Shown here in pieces: positions 12,611 to 24,300 of a DNA stretch of 64,000 nt. Within the stretch, counting starts at the first letter, position 1; the number at the start of each line of letters is the position of its first letter. This DNA comes from Callorhinus ursinus (Eukaryota > Chordata > Mammalia > Carnivora > Otariidae). Under the pieces are notes generated by a model, which saw only the letters and a program-made list of their open reading frames with translations, had not been told where the DNA came from and ran no database searches. Location of the stretch: assembly GCF_003265705.1 (NCBI RefSeq), contig NW_020312828.1, positions 60,390,212 through 60,454,211 of the forward strand. Reading direction: 5' to 3'. The position numbers were made by a program, and so were the translations under genes.

Positions 12611-13199
12611 CAAGTACCTTAGCTCCTAAGAACTGTGCTCTTTGCTCTGTCTTTCTAGAGAGACTTCAGGGAGGGATTCTGTGTGTCTTACTCATCTCCA
12701 TATCCCTAGCTCCTTGCCTTGGTATGCAGTAGGCTTGGGGGAAATATTTTATGTCTGCTGGTTATTTTGAGCCTCGAGCGGCCTCTCCCCCCGCCCCACA
12801 CTTGGGCTGGCCCCACCAGCCTCCTGGGGAAACAGAACATGTCAGGCCCCTTTGAGGTATGACAGACCACGCTGATCTGATGACAGCTGACCCACCCAAG
12901 CACAGTCTTCCCTTTTTGAGACAAATCATCACCCTGTTACTCTAGCTGCTCCTGGGTGGACCATGTGTGCTATGCCTCAAACTCAGAGGCCTGCAGGGGC
13001 CCAGGAAGGAAACACGTCGGAGGGCACCAGGACAGATGAGGACGGCGGCAAGTGGGCAAGTGGGTGCCTGCCCGGAGAAGGCAGCTGCCGCTGACCTCCG
13101 GCCCATCACTGCCAGAAAAGTCTGGTCTGATGGTGCCATATCCTGATGTTTCCAAGAGAAGCCACGTTTATGGGCCATCTCCTGATGTTTAAGTATTTG

Positions 13200-13400
13200 T
13201 GACGAGGTCAAAAAGTTTAAACGTATTTTGGAGATCAAGTAACACACATCTGGAAAAAAAATTAATCTGTGAGATGATAGATGGGGTTAATTAATGAGAG
13301 GGAGAGAATCCTTTTATAATATATATGTATATCAAATCACCGTATACTTTAAATAGCTTGCAACTTCATTTGTCAATTATACCTCAGTAAAGCTGGAAAA
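13200..13400 (+). mobile_element. LINE L1 3' end
   Basis: ATGATAGATGGGGTTAATTA, then TTGTCAATTATACCTCAGTA and AAGCTGGAAAAAAAAAA form the typical L1M 3' terminus with its A tail. Confidence 0.8.
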
Positions 13401-13674
13401 AAAAAATAACACACACCTGTACTAGTTAGCAACTTGAGATTTAGCAGCAGCAGCTACCAACCAGCCCAGGTACAGTCTGAGTGCGTGGCACCTAACTCCC
13501 AGCACAGGACCCGACTGCAGGTCCAATGCTACCAGACAGATGAACTAGTTCTGAGGACAGCCTGGTTCTGCACTCAAGGTGCTTACTCTGTCCCAGGGCA
13601 TACAGTGCCTTCCAGCAAACACCAATGATTTTATTTACTTTTGTTCACAGCCCCATGTTTCTCTCACTCTCTAT

Positions 13675-13795
13675 TTTGCTCAGTATTTACTGAGCAACTA
13701 CTGTGTGCTGGATTTTAGAAACTAGGAACGTAGCAGTGTACATGACAGATGATCTCTGCCCTCAGAGAGCTGGCAGTTTCAAATATTAGGCATCT
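13675..13795 (-). mobile_element. LINE L2 fragment
   Basis: TGAGCAACTACTGTGTGCTG followed by ATGATCTCTGCCCTCAGAGA is the reverse-complement L2 pattern. Confidence 0.55.
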
Positions 13796-14094
13796 GTGTC
13801 TTGTTCCTGATTTTTAAATATTGATAACTAAATTAAAAAAAAGATTAAAAGCCTTCTATGAACCAAATGTATTTTTTAAATCTACAGTCCCAAAAATATT
13901 TCCTGAAATCCTAATACATGAACAAGGTGGGAAGATAGATTTTTCCATGGAAAATATATTTATAAACATCCTGGAGCTTCTCAGTATAGGTTAGCATAAA
14001 AAGCCCATGAAAAGGGTTACAGAAAAGAAATAGGTTTTGCTTTATCAAATCCAGCATTTCCCATTTACTTGTCCAGGGAACTCTTCCTCCCCTG

Positions 14095-14480
14095 AATGCC
14101 AGTTAACTTTTGATGCATAACAAATCATCCCTGAAGTGAGATTTTTAAACAATAATCATTGATTTGGTGGGTGATTCTGCACATCAATAATTTGGGCTGG
14201 GCTCACGTGAACGGTTCCAATCTCAGCTGAGCTTATTCATGGGTCTGCGGTTACCTGCCAGGTGGGCAGTGGCTGGCTGATCTAGGATGGCCTCGGTGGG
14301 AATAACTTCCCTTTCCTCCATGTGGCCTCTCATCTAGGGACCAAAGCAAAGCAGAAGACTGGGGCAAGCTCAAAGGGAGGAAAAATACATTTCATCTCTT
14401 GATGGGAGAAGCTGCAAAGTCACGTTGCAAAAGACCATGATATAGGGAGTAGTAAAGAATGACGGCCATGTTTACCCCTT
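14095..14480 (-). mobile_element. Unassigned LTR-like interspersed repeat
   Basis: GCATAACAAATCATCCCTGA, ATCAATAATTTGGGCTGGGC, TCCATGTGGCCTCTCATCTA and GGGAGAAGCTGCAAAGTCAC follow a common mammalian interspersed repeat whose family I cannot name. Confidence 0.45.
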
Positions 14481-14827
14481 ACCGTATCATGCTATACCTA
14501 TAAATGGGCCTTGGAACCCATCTTATGTGGAACCCATGTTGGGAAAACCTCATCTAATTCATTTTCAAGGGAAGTTTTGATAAATAATTATTCTGCTTGG
14601 GACCAGTGGTTTTTTTACCCACACCCCAATAATAGCTTAAATATTCTTCCACCATGTCTGCTCCAAAATACATATGAAATAACCCTGTGCACAAAGGAAA
14701 TACATAATCCTCAGTTCTTTGCTGCTGAACAACACTGGGGCCCAGCTGACAGCATTCCAAATAAGCAGACATATAACAAAGGAAAGATGCAGTGAAGAAA
14801 CGTGAGAGCTTATTTTCACCTTGTGGA

Positions 14828-15037
14828 TTTTTTTCCTTAAAGATTTCTGTATGTACGTATGTATGTATGTATGTATGTATTTGAGAGAGAGTAAGAGTTG
14901 GGGAAGGGGTAGAGGGAGAAGAGGGAGAGAATATCCAGCAGACTCCTTACTGAGTGTAGAGCCTGATGTGGGATAGATCCCATGACCCTGAGATCATGAC
15001 CCCAGCCGAAACCAAGAGTTGGATGCGAGGCACCCCA
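14828..15037 (-). mobile_element. Old carnivore SINE, minus strand, with ATGT microsatellite in its tail
   Basis: Diverged minus copy: TTAAAGATTT and TTTGAGAGAGAG at the left, GATCCCATGACCCTGAGATC inside and GAGGCACCCC at the right. The usual TTTATTTATT tail segment is replaced by about eight GTAT units at 14849-14880. The flanks CTTGTGGATTTT and TTTGTGGTTATT resemble a worn target duplication. Confidence 0.85.
14849..14880 (+). repeat. (GTAT)n microsatellite
   Basis: About eight GTAT units with one GTAC variant, in the tail region of a minus-strand SINE. Confidence 0.95.
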
Positions 15038-15179
15038 CTTTGTGGTTATTTAAAAAAAAATTTTTTTTTAATGGAACACAGCTGCAGTTCGTACTAGATC
15101 ATTTCTCGTACTGGTTTTATCCAAATTGAATATATGTTCTGAAAGAAAAGTAGAACCCTGATTCAGGAGGAGGGGAAGA

Positions 15180-15345
15180 ACCTACCATTTGTTGACTGCT
15201 GGGTATGTACAGCCCTCTACCTACATCCTCCTTTGATCCTCAACAACCCTGAGAGGAAGATATTATTGCCTTCATTTTACCAATGCGGAGGCAGGGTCAT
15301 GGAGGTTAGGTAACCCCACAGTAACACAGTTCCTGGTGTTACTAC
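15180..15345 (+). mobile_element. MIR element
   Basis: CCTCAACAACCCTGAGAGGA, CTTCATTTTACCAATGCGGA and GGAGGTTAGGTAACCCCACA follow MIR order. Confidence 0.75.
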
Positions 15346-15489
15346 TGCACACTCCTGCCCCGGTATAGACCACAGCACCAGCCATGCACCTGCCATGTCC
15401 AAGGCCAGAATTGTCCTGAGGGTGGTAAACCTCATGGAGATCTGCTAGCTGCCTGTGGTCATCCAGACTGATATTCAAAACATCTACTG

Positions 15490-15790
15490 CCCTTCTTGGA
15501 GGAAGATTTATTTCCCTGCCCCATCAGCAGCAGCCTTGGCTATGGGACTCGATTTTGCCAGAGAAACATGAGCAGAAGAGATGCGTGACATTTCCAAGCA
15601 GAAAAGTCAGCTTAGAGTTCACCGTACAAACAACACAACTTTCAAGGTCAAGCCTGTTCCATCAGCCTGGTCATGGAGTGATGCCGCCCACAAGGAACAT
15701 GAAGCATGACTGCAAGATATACCACCAGCTCACAGAGCCCTGGGATGGGGTCATTCATCACTGCAGCATGACCTAGACTATTCAGGGCTC
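15490..15790 (+). mobile_element. Unassigned LTR-like interspersed repeat
   Basis: It shares words with the copy near 10.5 kb: CCAGAGAAACATGAGCAGAA, TGACATTTCCAAGCAGAAA and TCCATCAGCCTGGTCATGGA. It is probably a related element, diverged and missing its 3' end. Confidence 0.45.
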
Positions 15791-15864
15791 AGAATGCCAA
15801 AGGGCAAACCCACTGCCTGACGTTTGTCAGTCATCTTTTTAAGCTTATGGTAAATACTAGAGCG

Positions 15865-16020
15865 GCCCAGGGTCTACAGTCAGGTTGAGCTGGGTCCGAA
15901 TCCGGACCTTGCTATTCTTGCCCAGTGCCTTCTTGGCAAGCCATGCAGCCCTTCTTAGCCTTAATTTTCTCGTGTATAAAAACGAGAGTCATAATGCCAA
16001 CCACATACACATTTGAGGTG
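15865..16020 (-). mobile_element. MIR element
   Basis: GAGCTGGGTCCGAATCCGGA, then CTTAATTTTCTCGTGTATAA and AGTCATAATGCCAACCACAT follow reversed MIR order. Confidence 0.65.
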
Positions 16021-17160
16021 AAGTCTAACAGAGAAAACAAAGGGAGAGGCCCTTGCTCTGTCTTTGGCACTCCAGAAACATCCCCTCAACCCTTCTCCAC
16101 CCCGAAGTGCCACCCCCACACACAGACCTGTGTGCACATGCGCACAGCTGCGTACCTTCTCCCGGTTCTCGCAGCACCTCCCTTTCCCTGTGAGCCCTTT
16201 CTTCCCCTGTCCTACCCTAATGACCAGTGCTCGGGCCATCCCCATCCTCCTCCGCACTTGTGCGCTTTCTCTCCCGTTGCCTCTCTCTTTCCTGGCACTT
16301 CTCTGTCCCCTGCACACACACCCAGACACTCATCTTCCTTCGGACGCCTTCCCTTCCTCCCTCCTCCAGCAACAACTGTCTTACTTGAGAGCCTCGACCT
16401 CCTTCCCTGCATCTGTAATCATCAGTGAAATGCTGAGCACAGCTGGATTTTCAAAGCCAATGGTTAATTGCAGGGAGCTGAGGGTGACCCAATGGCAGTT
16501 TCAAGTATTTGGAGTGTGAAATAATGAAGACGCTGGTGAGCAGACAGCCTGAAAATCAGCGTATAACCCCCCTGAACAGCTTCCAAGGGTTCTGATGAAA
16601 GCCGCCTCTCCCCAGCTGCTGAGGCTTGTGCTCGAGCTGGGAGGCAGACGAGAGCCAGAGACCACCCCAGGGAGATGCGCAGCAGGAGAGCACGTCCTCA
16701 GACCTGCAGAAGGGTTTTGATAACTTCCCAGTTACCATGGCAGCTGGGCTCAGAAAGGATTACACAGGAACTAAGCAGCAAAATCTTTAATGAGGTGGTG
16801 ACCTTGAGGACCTAGGTCTCCCCTAGCCACAACAGTGATCTCTTGGTCCCCATCACTGTTAATGAGTGACCCTCACGAAGACCCTCCACACAAAGAACGG
16901 GCCTTACTGCGTCATGGATGACGAGGGAGCCTGATCAATTATGTCACCATCTCGGCTCTTTTTTACTCTCAAAACCAGGAAGACAGTCAGTCTGTGCCCC
17001 CCATCATATCCTTCTTTGCCCAGTCCACAATCCAGATTGACAGTGGGCAGGCAAATCCCCCAAAAACACCACTCTACAGGCCATCATGTGGTCCCATGGG
17101 TTTATTTACACAGATGGAATTTCCTGAAGAGGCTTCAACTTCTAAGATACAGCATTTTGT
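16021..17160. other. Intergenic DNA with a pyrimidine-rich segment
   Basis: 16150-16390 is C/T-rich and gives longer open frames on both strands (up to 167 codons). Their composition is biased Pro/Ser/Leu and no domain is recognisable. Confidence 0.6.
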
Positions 17161-17344
17161 TAACTATTTTTACTCTGTGCCAGCACTGGGGCAAAGCAAT
17201 GAAAAAATCTAGGTCCCTGCTTTCAAGGGGTTTATAGTCAAAGCGGGGGGAAACACAAACCAACAAGCAATTTTAATAGTGAGGTAAGCCCTGGGTGTTA
17301 AGTGTGGGGAGAGGCAGAAAGTGCTGATCATATCGTAACTGCTC

Positions 17345-18035
17345 AGTAAATGGAATCAACATACCCGGCACCTCCTACCACAGTACATTTGTATCTGCTA
17401 TTTCTCGGTCTGGAACATTCTCCCCCATTATCTGTGTATGGGCTTCCTGTTGTTGCTTTACCAGCTCCTAGAGGCTAGCTACACTCCTTGACTCCTGGCT
17501 GGTCCTCACATCACTGCAACTTCTTACTTTGGTCATAATATCTCCTACCTCTGACTCTCTTTTTGTTTTCCTCTTATAAGCACCCTTGTGATGACACTGG
17601 ATCCACCAAGAAAATCCAAAACAATCTGCCCATCTCAAATTTTTCATTTAATCACATCTGCAAAGTCCCTTTACCATGTAAGGTAATAGTCACAAGTTGT
17701 GGAGATTGGGATGTGGACATATTTGGGGGGCTATTATTCGGTGTATAGCAACCGTCACGACTCCCGTCCTTAAAATCTCTGCTTAAACACTACTTATATC
17801 TGAGGCCTTTTTGGCCAAATTAGCATAAAATATAGACACACTACCCATTCCTCCCTGTCTTCCCTATCTTGATTAATTTTTCTCCACGTTTTTACATCTG
17901 CAGTACTATTATTTGCTCATTTATTGATTTTTGATCCCTCTCCCCCCAACTACAATGTAAGTTCCATGGAGGTAGGTATTTGGTTGGCTCTGTGTCACCA
18001 GAGCCTAGAACAGTGCCTGGCAGTTAAAATGAAAG
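17345..18035 (+). mobile_element. LINE L2 3' end, interrupted by an LTR
   Basis: The L2 pattern runs to about 17450 (GGTCTGGAACATTCTCCCCC). It resumes at about 17760 (AAATCTCTGCTTAAACACTA) and ends in GAGCCTAGAACAGTGCCTGG near 18020. The gap is filled by an MLT1-type LTR piece. Confidence 0.75.
17455..17757 (-). mobile_element. MLT1-type LTR fragment, minus strand, inside L2
   Basis: CTTATAAGCACCCTTGTGAT, TTAATCACATCTGCAAAGTC, CATGTAAGGTAATAGTCACA and GGGGGGCTATTATTC give the reversed LTR order. The outer end is missing. No coding sequence is present. Confidence 0.65.
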
Positions 18036-18417
18036 AACCGAACCTACAGACAGGATGGCATTGATGAGAATTTAGCCAGGCAAAGGGGTAGTAAGAGAAA
18101 AAGGGGGTGGGGAGGGCTGCAGGGAAAGAGAAAACATGAACATGTAAGAAACATGGTGAGTTCCAGAGACAAAAAGAGATTCAGCATCACTCTGAGTTGG
18201 ACACTTCTGGTTGCCCAACCACTGTCCATTTCCCCACTCCCTTCCAGTAGAAGCCCAGTTGTGAGCACATGAACACCCCCATGTACACATGCACCCAACA
18301 CTGACCCCATGCTTTGTCTTTATCACACAGATCCTGACCCCTGGAGGCTGCATTTCCCAACCTCCGTGTCAACCATGGGTTTGACCCATGGGAGGCCCTG
18401 ATAGGAGACAGGAAGTG

Positions 18418-18712
18418 TCATAGACTGGAGTGTTGCCCCTCAAAATTCAGATGTTGAAGCCCTAACCCCCAATATGATTGCATCTGGAGATAAGGCCCTG
18501 ACATAAAAGGGTGGGCCTTAATCTGAAAGGATAGGTGTTCTCATAAGAGGAAGAGACACCAGAGCATTCATTCTCTCTCTCTCCGTGCACGCAAAGGGGA
18601 AAGGCCATGTGGTCTTAGGCATCCAGCCTCTAGGACTGTGAGAAAATAAATGTCTGCCGTGTAAGCCACCCTGTCTGTCGTATTCTTTTATGGCCGCCTG
18701 AGCTAATCAAGG
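18418..18712 (+). mobile_element. MST/MLT1-type LTR, plus strand
   Basis: TTGCCCCTCAAAATTCAGAT, TGTTGAAGCCCTAACCCCCA, TCTCATAAGAGGAAGAGACA, CTGTGAGAAAATAAATGTCT and AAGCCACCCTGTCTGTCG are the full LTR order including the AATAAA signal. Confidence 0.8.
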
Positions 18713-20934
18713 CAGGAAGGAAGGAGAACGAAAAACCCAGAATATTTCTCTCTCCTTCCCTGTCTCAGGCCACTCTGTCTCATCAGTGACTTCAGCTGGA
18801 CAGGCTTATGTGACCCTGGCCTCTTCCAGGTGACCAAGGCCCCATTTGTGATCTTTGTCCCTACACCTATGCCCTACTCCATCCCGTTGGCTTCTCAGCC
18901 CTCCTTTACTGATGAATTCCCTGCATTTAATGCCTTCTGTTGTAAGATTTCCCTGGTTGGACCCCACTCGACACCTCATATGGCACAGAAGTTGTGTGTG
19001 AGGGAAGCAGCACCACAGGAGGGTGAAGGGCACTGCAGGGGGCGGCTCACCGAGTTCCTTGCCTCTCAAATTGCAGGGGGCAATGTCGGAGCTCAAAGTG
19101 GGGCATGTCCAGGTGGCAAGGGGGAGTCAACACAGAACATCTTCAGCAGGGGGAGGGCCATTTTGAAGGCTCCATTTCAGAAAGATCATGTCATAAAAGG
19201 CATCTACCTTCACTACCTCGAGAATTATTCTGTGGGGCTTAACATTTTCCGTATGGTTTCTCTAATGTTGTATAGACACCACCTAAGACTTCTCTTCCAG
19301 AAGGAATGGTGGTGGGAAGGAGAAAAGAGACAACAAAGTGAACAGAGGTGAGAGCTGGCCCTCCCACCCTCGCTGGATCTAGACTGTGTCTAAGCCACAT
19401 TTACATGGTGGGGCATAACACAGAAACCAAGGTGTCCCCATGCCCACCCTCCTTCCCCTCACAAGCCCCGGCTTCTTGTGCTTCGAAGCCGAGCAGGGGC
19501 TGAGAAAATGCAAGCTAGAAACACCCCAGTCAGCACTTTAAATAGAGAATTTATCTGTTCCAAATACGGGTGTCATATGGGTGATGAAGCGAGTGCCAGC
19601 TCGTAGCTGTAACTCAAAGGCCACTACCCCGGTCTGTACAATCAATCACACATAGCAGGCGGAGGCCAATTTGTTCTCATTCTTCAGCAGAACTTCTCTC
19701 TCCCTCTCTCTTACTTGCTTTGCTTTTCTCCCTTTCTTTCCTCTTCCTTTTCATTCTTTTTTCTTTTTAAAATATTCTTGGAAACACTTTTCTGCCAATC
19801 GCTGTCAGCGGCTACTCAGGCCTGCGTAAAGCAACAGCAGATGCACAACGAGATGCACAGACTTGGAAATGAGCTACGGAGGGTGCGTGGGAGGGAGTAG
19901 TCCTCTCTCACCAGAAAGAGCAGATAAAACACTAGACGCTAATATGGCCTAAGACAGATTCTAATCTAACAAGAATCATGCTTCAGGTGCACAGGCGGGC
20001 AGAAAACCGAATTGAACACTTCATCACACAGAGCTGATTTCTTTTAAGTAATATTAAAAATGTTACTATCCTACAAGAGAAGGCTGTTGAGATTTATACA
20101 TATTGCTAATATATTTAAGGCAGAAGAGGAAAAGACAACAGTCTCCAACAGGGGCAGAGAAACTTAATGGAAACCATGTCAGAACTCAAGGTAGGGCCTC
20201 CTGTTCCAAAGAGCCCGGAATTATCTGAGACTCTCTTAGGACCGGCCTCCTTGATTATCCAGGTCAGAGGGTCTGGCTGGGGCGTTCAGATGAAGGGAAA
20301 CACATTTTAAGGGCACTGGCCTGTTTTAGAAATCAGCCTAGGTTTCTAGTGTTTAAGAAAAGCCATGGATTTCAGGGAAAGGCTCATAGGAAAGTCAGGA
20401 GACCTCTGTCTCTCCTGGCCCCTCTCACGAGACACGGACCTGCGTGCATCTGGGTCGGCGCACACGAGCCATCCTGCCCTCTCCAAGACCTGCGCAGAGC
20501 TACCTGCACACGGAGGACCCGACAGAGCCTACGGCTGGGAAGCCGCGTGGAGTCGGGTAGACAGGACACCATTAACCTCATACTTAGACTCTTGCTGTCC
20601 GTAGTCAAACATTCATCATTTTTCAATTCAGGAGAGATGACTGGGGCCTCTCCTCAACATTGAGAGCTCCTTGGTATCAGTGGCCGGATAAATTCTTCAT
20701 CAATAAGGCCAGCATGTCCCAGTCCCCCAAGAAGTGGATAAATCCAGACTTCTTTGATATTTGATGTACAAAGTCTCAGTTGGGTCTCCTTACAACGTAT
20801 GCTCAGTGGGGAAGGGGCCAGTTCTTTTTCGCAGGGAAAAAAAAAATGCCACCACTGAATCCCAAAGGAAAGAACATTAGAAAAGCACAGAAATGATCCT
20901 TTCTTAAGCCTCCAGAATTTCTAGGACCATTTGT
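18713..20934. other. Intergenic DNA, no gene recognised
   Basis: A 173-codon frame at 18830-19351 has no recognisable domain. The rest holds only the polypyrimidine tract. Confidence 0.55.
19696..19770 (+). repeat. Polypyrimidine tract
   Basis: CT-rich low-complexity sequence with scattered non-pyrimidines in the 3' flank of EIF3H. Confidence 0.8.
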
Positions 20935-21240
20935 CAGACATCAACTCTACTGTCTCTCTCTGGAATGCCTTTCACTCTCTCTGGAATATGTCTCCAGCCC
21001 CTCTTCACCTGGCCAACCTCTGCTTGTCTTTCCAACCTCAGCCCCAGGAAACTCCTTCCTCCAGGAAGTCTTCCCAACCTTTCAGAATACCAGGCTCTCT
21101 GCAACACCATCTCGTGGTCTTCTGGGCTTCTCTTCTGTGGCTCTAATCACAACTGCAAACCATCATTGCCTCTGCGATTATTTAATGCCTGTGTCCCCCT
21201 CCAAACTGTAAACTCCATGAAGGCAGTGTGGCAGCCCTAG
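20935..21240 (+). mobile_element. LINE L2 3' end fragment
   Basis: CTGGAATGCC, CCAGGAAGTCTTCCCAACCT and AACTCCATGAAGGCAGTG follow the L2 3' order. Confidence 0.65.
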
Positions 21241-21834
21241 AAATGGGCCCCTCAGGTCTCCACCAAAGTGCTATGCCACGGCCTCTCTTCCCACGGGCTC
21301 TGCCTAGCTACTGCCCTAGCAAGCCCTGAATGCAGGTTGTTCCCGCCAGATGTGGGACTCCTCTGACAGGCCAAACCATTCTTAGAACGGGGCAGCCATC
21401 TGAGACTCCTGCTACCCATGTTCCTTCCTGCTCTCTCTCCTTCACAGGGCTCTCTGAAGGCTCTCTGCCTCCCTCCAGCCCCCACCCCTTTTTCTCTCCA
21501 GGGGCATCTGCTTCCCTGAGCACCCAGATGACTCATACTGATGCAGGTAGTGATTCCCACCTATTCTCCAGTTTTCCCTGGGCCCAAGGTCTGGCGTGTA
21601 AGAGGTGCTCAATTAAGATGCATAAAATGCATATATGCTCAGACATGGTCAAGCCTGGTTGAGAGAGTGTGGATCAATCAGAGCAAATCTAACTCATCCT
21701 CTGGGAAATCAGCTCCAAGGACAGAATCCATACCAAGTGCCCCAAGTTCTTTAGAGCCTTTGTAAGTGACCATACCAATGGCTGAAGGAAAAAGCTGTTT
21801 TCAACACTGTAACACAGTAGCAACACAGTATCAA

Positions 21835-22000
21835 CATTTTTGTTGAGCTACCTTTTATTGAGCACCCTGTACATATAAGGCATTGACTACACAATTTATA
21901 AACATTAATTCATTGAAGTCTCACAATAGCCGTAGGAGGTTAATCTTACTCCCATTTTGCAGATGAGAAAATTGAGGCTTAGTGAGTCAGAACTTATTAA
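21835..22000 (+). mobile_element. MIR element
   Basis: CTTTTATTGAGCACCCTGTA, GTCTCACAATAGCCGTAGGA and CATTTTGCAGATGAGAAAAT follow MIR order. Confidence 0.8.
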
Positions 22001-24104
22001 GTTTTGCTGTGGTGACAAAAAACCCCAAATCTTGGTGGCTTAAAACTATTGTGTGTAAATACAAGTTCTCCACCTCCTGCTAGCCTTTCAAAGAAGTCAA
22101 AAAACCTTTGAACGGTGCCAGGTTCTAAGTGTGATCTCTACAACCTGAGTTGGTGAGGCCCTGCTTCACTTGGACCTCCATCACCTGGGAACATCCATAA
22201 TTTCCTTGCTGGAGCTAAGCTTCGGGGACCTGAGGTCACAGCAACAGATCTGCACTCCCAGCTCTCACCAGGTCTGGCCAACCCAGATCAGTTGGCTTTC
22301 CAAACACAATACAAAGCCCACTCACTAACCATTCTTGTCATATTGAAAGCTGGGATGGCCCTTTCAAAGACATGGCACTTTATTATTTTTAGTCTTCACA
22401 TTATTGCTGTGACTGTGTCCAGAATCCCCAGCTCTGGGCTGTTGTTTCATCCAGGCAACTAGAAAAGAGTCTATTTTTATTTCAGTCTTTTTTTTTTTTT
22501 CTTAATAAACATTAAAATCTCCCAGTCTCCCAACAATTTTTAGAATGACTGGTTATCCCAAGTGGCCAAGAAAATTTGAATGAGCTTCACTTTTGGTAGT
22601 TCACTTAGGCAAATGCCAAGATGGGCAAATCACAAAACCAACAGATTCTTTTTTTAATGTCCAAAGTACAAAATTAAACTATACTATTACATAAGCTTGT
22701 TCAAACTATACTGTACACACCCAACTCCCCCAGTCCCCGGGAGTCCCTTTGGGAGGTTCTGACATGGCCTCCTGGTTAATGACCACGCCACAGACTGGGG
22801 TGAAAGGGTAAGACATTCTGCTCCACCTCTGGATGTGCTTAGTGAAACTGAAAGTGACAAATGATATCACAACCATCTCTAGACAGGAATCCACTTTGGT
22901 TTCCCGATGTGTCTCCACTGAGAGGCAGCCCCGATATGGGCCACTCAAGGGACACTAGAAACCAGCTAGCAAAAGGAAGAAGAGAGACCCAGTTGCCACA
23001 TATCCAGCGTGTCCCTGAGAGACTGCAGCCCAGGACTCACAGCTCCGATGCTACCAGGGCTCCTGCACCCTGAAGCAACATCTGGTTTCCTGATTCACGC
23101 CTCTCTTTGGCAAAACAGGTTCTCTCCCGGCAGGGTCTCAAGTCCCTCTAATATTTCTTAAGCCTAATTGGAGACAGGGGTCTGAGAAGCCTCAGCTGTT
23201 CTTGAGAGTCAGGGAGTCCCAGCGAGGGAGACCTTGGTCCCATTCCTAGGACCTGCCAGTTCTGTTGGCCAGAGTCCTACATCCAGCGAGTTGTGATCTG
23301 AGCCAATCCCATAACCAATTTCAGTACCTCAGTTTCCCTACCCATAAAACTTAGTTCTGGGACTTGAGAGCCTTAATGAGCATTGGCCTTTCCTGGATAA
23401 ATTAACCAGGTGCCGGAAACATCTGTGGCTGGAGGCAGAATCTGCTGTATAAACAGAATATAGTATTCTTATACACAAGACTGCAGTTAGAGCTCAAATC
23501 CCAACTAAGCCCGACTTCATCCTAAGTCCTTTTCAGTAAGAATCTTGGGAAAGGTCAGTCCCTTCTCTAGACTAACATTATATTTGAAGAACTCACCTTC
23601 TCATTTACCTTGCTCTATTCTTCTCAGGACAAAGGGTTTTCTGTAAAAAGTGAAGAGTCAATAATTCTTAGAGCACCACTTTCCATTTAAATCATAACAA
23701 CACTCCAAAAATAAATAGCCCAAGAGAACACATGTTCTGTATGGACAAGGGCAATATCTTATTCACAAACATAGCCACAAAGTAGTGATCCATAGAGGAT
23801 ACTAAAAAAGAACTTGTTGGACAAATGAGTATGTGAACAGATAATAACCCTAGAAAACTACTACTATCTGTCTGCATAGTTTTAGACTGCCTTTCCAGCA
23901 TCTCCTTCCATGCTGTCCTTAGTTTATGACTTTATTAGGGCAGAAAATACAGTCACTTGATAAACCCGGTAAGGCTCAAAGAAGTCAACTTGACAGGCAG
24001 TGGCAGATTTGGAAACAAAATCTAGGTCTCCAAACATCCAATTCAATCTTATCTTTACAACTCACTGCTTTCCTTTGCCTAAAGTAAGGGTCAGAAGGAC
24101 TATA
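22001..24104. other. Intergenic DNA, mostly unrecognised
   Basis: 22005-22060 (ACCCCAAATCTTGGTGGCTT) resembles the start of an old interspersed repeat. Nothing else is recognised. Confidence 0.5.
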
Positions 24105-24300
24105 GAGTGGGGGCCAAATACAGACCGTCACGAGAGTTTTATAAAGTTTTACTGGAACACAGCCACACCCATCTTCTTACATATGATCTGTTGCTATTTT
24201 CCCACTAAAACAGCAGAGCTGAGTCGTTGCCATAGAGACCTTCTGGCCCACAGAGCCTAAAATATTTACTATGTGGCTCTTTATAGAAAGCATGCTGACC
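24105..24300 (+). mobile_element. hAT-type non-autonomous DNA transposon relic
   Basis: GTTTTACTGGAACACAGCCA, GCAGAGCTGAGTCGTTGCCA, GCCTAAAATATTTACTATGT and GCATGCTGACCCCA follow a widespread mammalian MITE. The family name is not certain. Confidence 0.6.

Noticed and set aside
15925..16519. Overlapping 167- and 151-codon frames
   Set aside because: They arise from pyrimidine-rich DNA with few stop codons. Composition is biased and no domain is recognised.
18830..19351. 173-codon plus-strand frame
   Set aside because: No known domain, no promoter or CpG cluster, and no similarity that I recognise. Chance openness is more likely.
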